Shown here: piece after piece, positions 10,330 to 20,804 of the stretch
How positions within the stretch are numbered: the first letter of the stretch is position 1
How the letters are laid out: every line of letters starts with the position of its first letter
Made by a program: the position numbers and the translations under genes
NCBI GenBank assembly: GCA_024195585.1
Contig: SWBL01000062.1
Coordinates: 113,632 to 177,631, forward strand
DNA from: Aureobasidium sp. EXF-3400
Lineage: Eukaryota > Ascomycota > Dothideomycetes > Dothideales > Saccotheciaceae
Reading direction: 5' to 3'
DNA: 64,000 nt
The notes under the pieces: model-generated
Told to the model about the DNA's origin: nothing
Seen by the model: only the letters and a program-made list of their open reading frames with translations
The model's database searches: none

Positions 10330-11997
10330 ATGGTCAAGCGTCGGGCATCGGACGCGCTCGAGGACCATGAGCGCAAAGCCAAGAGACAAGACGCAAATAA
10401 TCCCGATCGCTTGTCGAGGCTCAGTCACGAATTAACGCTCAGAGTGCTTTCGTTTCTGCCCGTGCCCGACCTCATCATCTGCCAGAGCGTGTCGCGACAT
10501 TTTCACCGACTTGCCGGCGATTCACAGTTATGGAAGGCCCTCTACTACAACCGATTCGTCCGTCCGAGAGCGTCGCGCATACCTGGAATCAACGAATCTG
10601 GAGTCCCTGCTGAAAGCTTGTGGTATTCGAGCAAGCTCTCCAAATGGCTAGACGACGACAATCTGGTTCGAAGAGGAAAAGAGACAAACTGGAAGAGGCA
10701 ATACAAGACACGCCATAATTGGTCCAAGGGCACATGCGGAGTCAGTGAAGTTCCTGTCTCACCTGAACCATCAGTCCCACCGACACTGCTTCAGATGCAT
10801 CATGGCATTATCCTCATGGCCGACAACCTCCATGGTTTGCGCGCATGGTCATCTCAATCAGGCCGAGACATGCTAGCCACCATCAAGTTCCCCGACTCTA
10901 CCAGCCCACCTTCGGCTCTGGCAGTAGATTCTGCTCCTTCACCCTCTTCAACTGTTGCCATCGCTGTGGGCTTTCAAGACGGCTCCTTCACCGTATATCA
11001 TCTTAATGTCCAACAGCGCCGATTCATTTCTCGCTACTCTCACGAACCCTCTTCCAATGGCATGATCTCGGCCACTGCTTTGTCCTTCCCCTATCTTGCC
11101 ACCATGACTGCAGGACAACTTCTATCTTTCTACAAATTCATACCTGACAAGCATGAAGCATCAGAAGACACAGCCTTGAATCCTCCACTTCTGTTGCAGT
11201 CATTACACTCACGTACTGTCTGGCCCCCTCTTACTCTATCCATTCGACCACAGCCAGACAACGTCCTTGTGTCAATCGCCTACTCATTACCTACATATCT
11301 CAGCGGCTGGACCGTTGGCATCCAGGAGATGCGCCTGACCTCAGAGGGAACTCTCATAGAATCACGTCTTACCTCGGCAATCGACCAAAGCTATCGTCCT
11401 CTTACCTTCAACTCTTCCAATCCACCTGCAACAGCTCCACAAACAATACCTCCATTTGGCCATTTCAACACCTCCGAAGCCAACCAAATACACTCTAAAC
11501 CAACCTCTCTATCCTACTCGCACCCTTATTTACTAGTCTCTCATCCCGACAACACGTTGACTCTCTACCTCGTCTCCTCAACCACCGACTCGCTCAAAAT
11601 CAGCCCAGGCAACAGACTATGGGGCCATACTTCTTCAGTATCAGGAGCCCATGTCGGTGGCCGCGGCAAAGCAGTCTCAGTCAGCACCCGCGGCGACGAA
11701 TTGCGTGTCTGGGAACTCGAAGGCGGGTTTGCTTCCGCATCTGCTCGACGGCGTCTAGCTGCTGGTGAATTGAGTGTGCAATTGCGACCCGAGAAGCCAT
11801 CGTCTCCATCTATTGACGAACAATCCACTTCAACAATAAAAGCAAGCAGTGTAGGACTGAGTCTTGCACTCAAGGATAGAGACATCGATGAAACCAGTAT
11901 GACACGAGGGTTTATCGGTTTCGACGATGAAAAAGTAGTTGTGCTTAGGGAAAGGCATTGTGGCAACCAAGCTTTGGTCATTTATGATTTTACATAG
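10330..11997 (+). CDS. F-box protein with WD40-like C-terminus, 555 aa
   Basis: A basic, nuclear-import-like start (MVKRRASD, then KAKRQ) is followed by an F-box at about 29-73 (RLSRLSHELTLRVLSFLPVP, then CQSVSRHFHRLAGDSQLWKA). That domain binds Skp1 to form an SCF ubiquitin ligase. The rest, about 110-555, is beta-rich. It contains degenerate WD-type blades such as VAIAVGFQDGSFTVYHL, PYLLVSHPDNTLTLYLV and the best one near 430-465 (LWGHTSSVSGAHV and ELRVWELEGG). A C-terminal propeller that binds substrate is therefore likely. F-box/WD proteins of this size occur throughout Pezizomycotina; the target cannot be inferred. A single exon is used with no frame break. Confidence 0.85.
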   Translation: MVKRRASDALEDHERKAKRQDANNPDRLSRLSHELTLRVLSFLPVPDLIICQSVSRHFHRLAGDSQLWKALYYNRFVRPRASRIPGINESGVPAESLWYSSKLSKWLDDDNLVRRGKETNWKRQYKTRHNWSKGTCGVSEVPVSPEPSVPPTLLQMHHGIILMADNLHGLRAWSSQSGRDMLATIKFPDSTSPPSALAVDSAPSPSSTVAIAVGFQDGSFTVYHLNVQQRRFISRYSHEPSSNGMISATALSFPYLATMTAGQLLSFYKFIPDKHEASEDTALNPPLLLQSLHSRTVWPPLTLSIRPQPDNVLVSIAYSLPTYLSGWTVGIQEMRLTSEGTLIESRLTSAIDQSYRPLTFNSSNPPATAPQTIPPFGHFNTSEANQIHSKPTSLSYSHPYLLVSHPDNTLTLYLVSSTTDSLKISPGNRLWGHTSSVSGAHVGGRGKAVSVSTRGDELRVWELEGGFASASARRRLAAGELSVQLRPEKPSSPSIDEQSTSTIKASSVGLSLALKDRDIDETSMTRGFIGFDDEKVVVLRERHCGNQALVIYDFT

Positions 11998-12275
11998 AGG
12001 GATACTGTAGATGGTGCTTTTTTTGTTATGATCTTGATGACTTGAAATGAATTTCTTTTCTCTACTCATGTCTTTGGTGCTATCGTTTTTTTGGGTCTGT
12101 GTGTGTGAATCTCGTCAGTGGTAACTCAGATTGGTGAAAAGTATTCCCTAGGCAAGCAAGTGAACGAACGCAGAACATGTTCCTTTGACAACCCTGTCAC
12201 TTCATCTCCTCACAAATTCATCACCATGATTCCAGACTATACATATTCAAAGGCTCTCACTGCTTCCAATATCAA

Positions 12276-12394
12276 GGCACGGTAGTCTAGCGGTAAAGAC
12301 GCTCCACGAATATCAGTCCGCGCTTGATGTTCCCATGGCGCATCAGAGCCCGGACTGTGATGGAGAGACCCGAGTTCGACTCTCGGCTGTGCCT
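12276..12394 (+). tRNA. Intron-containing tRNA gene, anticodon loop Ile(AAU)-like but with G33
   Basis: The acceptor stem GGCACGG (12276-12282) pairs with CTGTGCC (12387-12393). The D arm GTCT/AGAC contains a perfect A box (TAGTCTAGCGG). The T arm CCGAG-TTCGACT-CTCGG matches the B box, and a T-run follows near 12401. The anticodon stem CTCCA (12302-12306) pairs with TGGAG (12361-12365) around a long insert. In the insert CAGTCCG pairs with CGGACTG, leaving a 7-nt and a 3-nt bulge, the shape cut by the eukaryotic tRNA splicing endonuclease. Canonical cuts give an intron of 12313-12359 (47 nt) and the loop CGAATAA. This equals the Ile(AAU) loop CTAATAA except for G instead of the near-invariant U33. 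Isotype is therefore uncertain; the discriminator base is T. Confidence 0.75.
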
Positions 12395-12565
12395 ATATAT
12401 CCTTTTTGCAACAACTCTGACAGTACTCAAACAATGGGAGCTTTCAAGTAACCATCACAAGTTGACCAGTCTGAACTGATAGACATCACAAACATCTTTA
12501 CAACAGCAAAAACCTCAAAATTCTCATATTCTCTGGTATCTCTAACACGTTGCTTCCCTCTTTAC

Positions 12566-15500
12566 TCAAAAGTTCATCTTCAATGCAATAGTCGGTTCTT
12601 TCTCTTCAACCTCTTCCCTAACTTCTTGTTTCGGGCCTTGTGAGCCCTTGATAATCTTCTCCATCAGCGATTTTTGCTCAGCAGTCAATCTAAGCACAAC
12701 ACCTCTGAATGCACTGGCGTCATTGCTCGCCAATTCTAGCAATCTTGCTGCTGTTTCTTTCTGCACAACGGGGCTGGTTTCTTTTTCGGCGCGAGCGAGG
12801 AGAGTAGGGATTAGCAATGCAAAGCCGGCGAGTTTTCTATCGGTGGGGAAGGTTGAGATTGCTGTAGTGAGGGATTGCGCGATGATGGTGCGGCTTTGGT
12901 CGATGCCTTCAAGATCAGAGGGGACGGTGAGGAAAGTCACTAGACGTGGCAAAAGACGTGACAGGATGGCTGGATGTGCGGCTCCACGAATGGGCACAAC
13001 GAGTAGTGTTCGCACACAACCAGCAGCCATCTTCGTCGTCATCGGATTATTGAGACATTCCGTCAACTCGCTCACAAAGCGGAGGAGAGCAGGGTCATTG
13101 GCCTCAAAAGCGGCATTCGTGGAGGTGATGAGCATGGTACCTGCTAGTATAGTGTTCTTCTCGCATGGCAGAGATGCTTCGAACTCGCGTTTCTGGGCAT
13201 TCTTGAGGATCATCAAGAAGCGAGAAAGCGTGCTGCGGATTTGCTTCTTGGTGTCTTCGCCAGGTTCGGCACCAACACCACTGATGAAGCGGCGGAAGAT
13301 GGGTAATGCTTGTGGTATCAAAGTTGCTTGGCATGCACCTGTGCTCATTATCGTGACAAAGATCTGGAAGATACACGCATGCAGGTCGGCTTTGATGATG
13401 GAGGGGAAGACCTCCGAAGCATCGACCAGTGCATCTAAAGAGAGGCGTGCTAACGTGACAGCTTCATCCGAGATATCGGCACGTACGGGACGAGGACTTT
13501 CTGCCAGACCAGGTACAATGCTTGCCAACACGAGCACAATGATGCGAGTCAGCTCGAAGAGTTGATCAATATCATCGGACAGATGGTCATCTGCACTCAT
13601 ACCCTGTCTCGAGGAGGGATGGCCGACGCAAAGATTTCTCGCAATCTCAACAATGACAGTCTGCACGTTCGATGGCTCCGTAAGAACCATGCGATCAAGC
13701 AGATCCATTGTCTCATTGAAGATGACCTCTTGATATATCGCATTACCCGAGATTGAAGGTCGAAGGATTCTCTTGAGTGCCTGCAGAATTTCGAGTTTTT
13801 GTGATCTTGCAGTTGCCGAGTCCGCACCAGGCTTGCTTGCGAGAGCTTCAAACGCAAGACCAAACAACACGAAGAAGAATGCTACAGGTTCTTCACGATA
13901 GTTGATATCGGTCCCACGTGACACAGCATTGCCATTGTCAGTATCAGCTTGCGTCTTGCCGTCCAGTGCATCGAACACAAATTCGCTGTCCTCATCAATC
14001 AGACTGGCAATGGCATCGACGAGGCTTAACCACGAGTCCTGATAGAACTTGAGCAATGTCTCGCGGTTTAATGCAGCGTAAACTGTCTCGAGGTCGTCCG
14101 ACAATGGCATCGCACTGGTGTTGTTCGAGATGTCCGGTTCAAAGCGCAGGCGCGAGTACTCCCTAAGGGACGATAACCATAGCGGAGTCAACTTTGCAAC
14201 ATGAGGTTTAACCACATCGACCAGATACTTCTGCTCAGCAGTGGCGATCTGCAGACCAGCCCATGCAGAGAAGACTGACATACGTACCATAACCTGGGCA
14301 TTTGGACTAAGACCTTTGAGCTCTCCGATTGAAGACGTTTCGCTAGATCCTGCGAAAGTTTCGAGGGCTGCTACCAGAATTTTCAAGATACGCCCCATTC
14401 GGTCAATGTCAGTGACAATCCCTGTTGATACAAAAGTAGCGCAGACATTGATTGCTTCTGCAGCTAGTTCAGGAGATGAATCGACGGCGAACGCAGGAGT
14501 TAGTGCGGAACTGATCTGCGCTTGGTACTGCTCGAGTAGCATGGCTTCGGTAAAATCAGGATCGGGCACACCACCAAATAGTCTTAGTACTTGGTCGATG
14601 ATGTGCAGACCAAGAATGCGAAGACCCACGACGTTGGCAGTTGAAGCGGAGAAGGCGACGCGTACAACATCAGCCACTCTCTGTTGAAGAGAAGCTAAGG
14701 CAGGAATATCTTCGTCGACGGCCGACTCCTTGACGACACTATCCAAGAGGCTGTTGAGAAGGTCCATGCCGAACAGCCGTACCTGCCATCTCATGAGTTC
14801 TTGGCTCGAAGTAGGTGCGGAAGCGTCCTCGTCCTTCGTGCCTGCGCCAGCAGCGAAACCTGCGACTTCCTCATCTTGAAGGTCAGTAGTGGCTGCCTTT
14901 TTGGCTGCGGCCTCGTCCTGGGAAGCATTGTCGACACGGGCCTTGGCTTTGGTGAGAACTGTGTTGCATCTCTGTATCCAACCCGCCGTGTCCGTCAGCC
15001 CAGTCTGTGACAACCAATTGACGAAAATCTCCTTGATCGTCTCTTGAGCCGGATTTTCATCGAGCACATCCCACAGTTTTTCTTCGAGCCCAAGATTTGC
15101 GGCACGTACGATATCCTCAGCATCCCGGCGCATAAGATTAGCCAATCCTCTGATCGCCATGTCGCGAATCTCAGGAGATTGAGAGTCGAGATCTGCTTGC
15201 AATCGCTTCACATACTGCTCGAACTCCATATGACCAGGGGCATACATCGAGAGATTGCCCAAACATCTGGTGCTCTCGACTAGAACTAGCACATCACTTT
15301 CGGTCTGGAATTGTCGGATAAGAGTCAACACCATGCCACGGGGCTTGGCCATCTCAGAAAGGTCTGGACCCATCACGTTGATGATGGCATCGACACAGCA
15401 CACATTCGCAGCAGTTGTTTGCAGCTCGACTTCCAGGTTGGAAGAAGCCAATGGTCCAGTCTCCGCATTGTGCGTGTCTAGTACATACAACTGGCCAAGA

Positions 15501-18500
15501 AGACCAATCGTGCTCGAAACGTAGCCGGAGAATGTCAAACCGGCGGAATCAATGATTCTCTTGAGACTTTCCAGTGCCCAAAAGTGTACCAGCGGATGCG
15601 GATCGGCACAAAGAGACATGAATATACCAAGTATGGTCTTGAGGTGGAAGCTGGCTGCCATACCACCGAGTGAATTGTGTATGCAAGCAAGAGCAAGAGC
15701 ACAGCCAGATCTAACGTGAGGTTCAGTGTTCGAGACGATGGTCTCGATCAGGTAGTTGATTTCGCGCGAAGTCAAATCATTGCCGCCGACCTCGCAGAGG
15801 TGACCTAAAGCCTGAGCAGCAATATGACGAACGCTCTCGTCAGGGTCGGCGACGAAGTTCTGTCATTATGTCAGTTACAACACTGCGTCTGAAATGTTGA
15901 GGGACTTACGTGAAGCAGGTTTTGCATGTTCTTCTCCGCGTTCGCGCTCTGTAATTTACCCTCCAACCCCTTGACTTGCCCTGTTAATACCTTGCAGGTC
16001 ACAAGTAGAGCCAGTGCAATATTCGCACTGAGTGCTGTCTTCTGTACTACGCTCTTCTGCACAGCGGGTGATGTCAAGAAGGCGTTCACTTGTTCCAGTA
16101 TGCTGTCCTGTATTCTAGGGGATTGTAAGGGAAAGGCCAATGCAAAAATGCCAATGGCACTGTTGACCACTTCTGTGGCTGGTGGCTGCGGTTGATCGTA
16201 CACTCGAGGTCCATCAGGCGTAATGTAAGAAGTTGTTGAATCGTGCTCCCACGCTCCGCCAATTGGAGAAAGAAGCTGCTAAGGGTCAGCGCGGCTAAGC
16301 ACATAAGTTGCGCATATCTTACCGTTCTATCTATTATTGCTTCATAGCTGTGCCTTGAGGTCCAGTGCTCTTTCAGTTCACCTTGTTTCTCAAAAGGCAG
16401 AGGGGAGTAGTCTAAGCCGTTGATCAAGCCATTAACGCCAAATCCGCTATTGTCACCCATTCCCCAGACATTGTCGAGCGTACCGGCAGAACTAGCAATC
16501 GATACGCTCAACGAAGAGGGCCCGAGACGTTCTGGATCAGCGAACGAAGACACGGCTAACGGCAAAACATTAGACTGTGTTGCAATTTCTGAGGCTGCGG
16601 CTGGACTAGCAGTCACAAGAGCGGTATAACACTGGAAGACCCTACGCCTGACCATGAGATCAAAGTCTACCAATTGCAGAACAGGAGACAAGCGTTGTGA
16701 CAAGTCCTCGGATGTCTTCTTCTCAGGCAAGATGGAAAGGAATGTGCCGGTGTTTTGTAACATGCTTGCAAGTCGCCTCGATACATCAGAGGTCAGAAGC
16801 TTGATGTTATAATGCAAAAATGCCTTGACGGACCCCAAGGCGCACTCACGAACGTGAGCAAGGAAACTCAGCTCGAGTTGACTTTGTCGCGACATGTTCT
16901 CCTTGTTTGGAGGTGCAAGTGCGTTCTTCCACAAGAGCAACAACTGAGAGAGATGAATCTTGACGAAATTAGGTCCCAGCGACATGAGACCACCGATCAT
17001 GATCCAAGCGACCTGCACTTGGGTACTGGATACTCGCAAGTCAGAGTTACTGCTGGACTTTAGCAGACCAGTAGCTTGTGAGAGCACGCGAGCGTAGACA
17101 TCCACAGATCCGTAAAGCGGGTGCTTGTTTGAGGCACTCAAGACAGCAGCAAGACCGTTTGCGTATCCAGCACACCTCCTCGGACTCTGACGAGGTCCAG
17201 TAAGTAGACCAATCTCCCGATTAACACTATTCATACAGATTGTCACTGTCGGAAGAAGTTGTTGGGGACAAGCCACCACAAAGGACCTCATACACCTCGA
17301 AGCGTGAACCTGAACGGTATAACTTGGATGCTGCAAAACTTGCAATAGTGATTCACGACAAGTTTCCGAGATGACGCTTACAGCAGCGTCGAGCTTGTCT
17401 ATTAGTGATGCCAGAGCGCTCAAGGCGGCTGTGAGCACTTGTTTGCCAGGCTCTGGGCGCTCTTTGATGACTTGCGGATAGTCCTTTATGATGTCGTTCA
17501 TAAGAAATCTGGCAGCATTCAACTGAGCTGTTTCTCCGAGCATATTCCCAACTACATGCTGTAGGATGATGCGGACAAACTTCCTGGTCATTAGATTGCG
17601 GTAACGATGATACGCGAGGCTCTGATGACTTAATAAGTCGGTAAACAAATGTTTTGCAATGACGCCGTATTGTCTCTCAACAACGCTCTCACCCAGCGCA
17701 GTGAATATTTGCTTGTAGCATATAGCGATGGCAGCACGGGTCCGATTCGAAGCCGCAGGTTTGCAATATTGAGCAGACAGTTGTCGCATGATATCCAGTA
17801 AGCTGAAGGCTATGGAGGTGATAGGCTTGGATGACACGGGAGTGCTGGGACGTTCTATGTCCTCTTCGCCATCCTCAGCCGCACCCTGTTTCTTTGACTT
17901 TTTTGACTTCTTTGGAGGAAGGACGTCTCGTACGGGAGTCTCTGAGAAGCTCTTCACAAGTACAGCAGCCATGCAAGTAGATGCAGCGTGACGCACGGGT
18001 GTCGAAGGGCTGTCCATGGCTTTCCACAGGGCCATTTGCAGCTTTTCAAAATCATTAGAGTTGTCATAGTAAGAAGTCCAAGTAGCCAACTGCTCGAGGC
18101 ACCAACAAGCATTTATCTGAGCCAGCAGAGCCTTGTCGCTCGAAGCAGCACTACGGGCGGACTTCCAGATGTCCTTTGCAACAGATTCATCAATAGAGTT
18201 GCCAATGCCTCTGATGACACGACCCAGAGCTTTGTAGATAGCACTTCGCAAACCCGCATGGTTGGATGCTAGCTTGAATGTGCGCAAAAGGGAGGTACAA
18301 GTCAAGGCAGACAGACTGATGGCGCTGTCACCAGCAGCCTCGAAGATTGCGCCCAGACAATGTACAGCAGCATGTTTAGCCTTGAGAGGCTTATCTTTCC
18401 CAGCATTCAGAGTGGCGACCAGGTCATTGATGGACTCATATAGCAGCTTGCGATTGCCTTTGGTGAAGAGTGATGCGAAGGTGTTTGCGAGATTGTTACG

Positions 18501-18740
18501 AATGACACGTGTTGGAGCGGGAGAAGCAAGGTCGACAATCTGTAAGAGTTCTTTCTTGATCCAGACTTGGTTTGCAGAAGCTCCGTCTTGGTCCAAAGAG
18601 GATGCGTGACGAGAGAGGTCCGAGGTGAAGGTCAAGAGGTATAGGTCCTGTTGCTCGGAGGGGAGAGCATGAAGCTTGGCTATGTCGAGTTGTAGGGTCG
18701 AGTCGGCCACCGGAGGCGGGGCGTTCTGATCTGTCGACAT
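12566..18740 (-). CDS. laa1: HEAT-repeat protein, Laa1/HEATR5 family (AP-1 accessory factor)
   Basis: There are three exons: 18740-16323, 16278-15910 and 15859-12566. The introns are 44 nt (GTAAGA, GCTGACC branch, TTAG) and 50 nt (GTAAGT, AACTGAC, ACAG), both in phase 0. The product is 2,026 aa, matching yeast Laa1 (about 2,000 aa) and human HEATR5. In those organisms the protein helps clathrin adaptor AP-1 load onto trans-Golgi and endosome membranes. The whole chain is alpha-helical HEAT repeats. The N-terminal block (about 20-180: VIRNNLANTFASLFTKGNR, LKAKHAAVHCLGAIFEAAGD) is characteristic of HEATR5, as is the segment around exon 3's start (HNFVADPDESVRHIAAQALG). An acidic/lysine tract near 265-285 (KKSKKSKKQGAAEDGEEDIE) is a disordered loop. 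No membrane segment is seen. Confidence 0.88.
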
Positions 18741-18987
18741 TTGCGATTGCGATTAGGAGAAATTCATTGGGATTGGACGTGTCTTTTGTTGTGGTTCAGT
18801 GAATGGTTTCAGGAGTCGAGCACATGTAACCCGCAACTGCCTCTGGCGGGACCCCCGATCATGGCCGCCTCCACACTCTTGGCGAGCCGTGGTCGAGGTC
18901 GAGGTCGTAAATTGTGCCCTTTCCTCGTCGCATTGCATCTTCTGCCTGTTTCGTTTGTCGCGTTTGCTTTCTGTTTCATTCATCGTT
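18741..18987. promoter_or_regulatory. Shared divergent promoter, laa1 / TACO1 homologue
   Basis: The ATGs are 247 bp apart. The plus strand has a purine-rich tract with gtcgaggtcgaggtcg repeats near 18890-18907. The TACO1 frame is open upstream of its ATG, but that part lacks presequence character. Confidence 0.45.
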
Positions 18988-19875
18988 ATGCAGTCTTACC
19001 CCTCCCTCGCTCGACCTTGTCGCCACACATACCAATGCCTTAGTCGTCGTGCCACCGCCTCCCGGAGCTTCCACCAAGCAAGCGTCTGCCAATCGGGACA
19101 TAGTAGATGGTCAAAAATCAAGCATGACAAGGCCAAAGCCGATAGTTCCAAGAACAAGGCCCGAAGTGTCTTTGCCCAGGAAATAGCCACCGCCTCGAAA
19201 CTTTTTGGCGGCGATCCAAACTTCAACCCTAGACTGGCCGATTTGATTGTCAAGGCCAACAGAAGTGGTTTCGCAAAAGCTTCAATCGAGGCAGCTATAG
19301 CCCGTGGTCAAGGACGATCCGTCAATGGTGCTGCTCTGGAGACTGTCACCCTTGAGGCCATGTTGCCAAATAATGTCGGCGTCGTCATCGATTGCGAGAC
19401 CGACAGCAGACTACGAACGCTGGCCGATCTTCGAGTCATCATCAAGCAACATGGTGGAAACGCCACGCCCACAGGCTATCTCTTTACCAAGAAGGGCAGG
19501 ATAATCTTTGCCAACAAGGATGGTGTGGGTGTGGATGAAGTCTTCGAGCCTGCTCTGGAAGCAGGTGCCCTGGATGTGGAAGAAGATGGCGAGGGTCGAG
19601 TGATTGTCTACACCGAGCCTAGTGACACGAGGTCAACCGGAGAGACCTTGTCGGCAGCGCTGGGTCTAGATATCGCCAGCTCAGAGATCGTCTCGGATGC
19701 CAACGAGGATACCAAAGTGGCCCTGAGCAATGCCGAAGCAACGCAGGAGTTGATCAAGTTCGCCGACGCCATCCAGGACAAGGAGAGCGGGGTGCAGGGT
19801 ATCTACATGAACGTAGCCCAAGGTACGTTAGAAGAAGGAGCGTGGGCCGAGTTGCAGAGCAGAATCACGGCTTGA
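18988..19875 (+). CDS. Mitochondrial YebC/TACO1-family translation factor (yeast Dpc29 type)
   Basis: The protein is 295 aa from one exon. Residues 1-37 (MQSYPSLARPCRHTYQ, ending SRSFHQASVCQ) form an Arg/Ser-rich presequence with a plausible cleavage site. The YebC signature follows at once: SGHSRWSKIKHDKAKADSSK at about 38-57. Domains II/III of the fold continue through NPRLADLIVKANRSGFAKAS, IEAAIARGQGR, the conserved LEAMLPNNVGVVIDCETD, and KHGGN-like KQHGGNATPTGYLF. Mammalian TACO1 is needed for efficient COX1 synthesis; bacterial YebC and yeast Dpc29 help ribosomes through difficult stretches. A matrix role in mitoribosome function is inferred. Its neighbour 122 bp away, in convergent orientation, is the COX assembly factor pet100. 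Confidence 0.93.
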   Translation: MQSYPSLARPCRHTYQCLSRRATASRSFHQASVCQSGHSRWSKIKHDKAKADSSKNKARSVFAQEIATASKLFGGDPNFNPRLADLIVKANRSGFAKASIEAAIARGQGRSVNGAALETVTLEAMLPNNVGVVIDCETDSRLRTLADLRVIIKQHGGNATPTGYLFTKKGRIIFANKDGVGVDEVFEPALEAGALDVEEDGEGRVIVYTEPSDTRSTGETLSAALGLDIASSEIVSDANEDTKVALSNAEATQELIKFADAIQDKESGVQGIYMNVAQGTLEEGAWAELQSRITA

Positions 19876-19997
19876 TTGTAATGTACATATAACCAGCAAT
19901 ATACCCCAATGTAGATATGTCCTCCTTCTTGCGCCAAAACTCCACCATGCCTTTCCCATAATGTACAGAGTGATATTTTGATCGTGATGCAGAGCGG

Positions 19998-20434
19998 TTA
20001 CTTGAGCCATGAGAACCAGCCTTGAGATGAGGTATTCGTCGATTGTTCGGGCTGCTGTGGCTGCTGGAAGGAGGCAGAGTCGGTGTTCTTCAGAGTCTCG
20101 AGGATGGGGCTGGGTTGAGAGTCGATGTGCTGCTCGACAGGAGCATGGTCGCCCTCAAGATCGAGTCTTCTCTGGCGAGCGGCCAAGCGGCGGGCGCGTA
20201 GTCTGGCCAATTCTGACTGAATCTCATCCTTCTCGAAAGGAATGTGATGGGTCTCGTTCTCCTTGGGCCAGAAGTCTGGGACGGAAAAGCGCTCGTCGAG
20301 GTTTGTGCCAAAGTAGTACATCCAGCCGATGGGGAACATGATGTACATGCCAAACTGGTGGCGCATTAGTCTTTGATGTGCTGGATGGGTCGCATAGAAA
20401 GTACCTTGAAGACTTCGAGATTGGGACCTCCCAT
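19998..20434 (-). CDS. pet100: Cytochrome c oxidase assembly factor Pet100
   Basis: A 30-nt first exon (20434-20405, MGGPNLEVFK) is joined across an intron of 20404-20355 (GTACTT, GACTAAT branch, CACCAG) to exon 2 (20354-19998), giving 128 aa. The start MGGPNLEVFK-FGMYIMFPIG is the family hallmark, followed by WMYYFGTNL and RFSVPDFWPKE. The first 30 residues form the single inner-membrane helix; the rest faces the intermembrane space or matrix as a charged coil (EKDEIQSELARLRARRLAAR), with a Gln/Pro-rich tail ending GWFSWLK. Pet100 is required to assemble complex IV (MITRAC/Cox7-8-9 intermediates in yeast). A frame-only reading would miss exon 1 and start at an intron-derived Met. Confidence 0.93.
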
Positions 20435-20804
20435 GATTGCGGTGTTGGAAGAGCAGATGTGGTATAGACTTATGGCGGATGTGATGGACTCTTGTTCTTG
20501 AATGGATCGAAGGCGGGCAGAGCGTCAGCAGACACCGAGACGCCGATTGAAGATTGTCATGGATCCAGGCTTTGTCACATGCAAAATGCTAGAGAAAATG
20601 CGGCGTGAATGCGACACCTCCGACATCTAATTCCCTAGCAACTACCCACCTGGGTAGACAAATTCAGACCAGTCAACTCATAACACAGTGGCTCCATTCT
20701 TTCGACAGCCGTCCTTCTGCGCTCGCGCAACCCATCAGCTGCCCGCCCCGTCTTCGATCACCTTCCCAATTGCCAATTTCCACCATTCATTCCATGCCAC
20801 GACT
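20435..20804. promoter_or_regulatory. Shared divergent promoter, pet100 / HAD phosphatase-like gene
   Basis: This 370-bp interval separates divergent ATGs. The HAD frame is open back to a GTG at 20688 but has no ATG before 20805. No other gene is visible. Confidence 0.45.
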
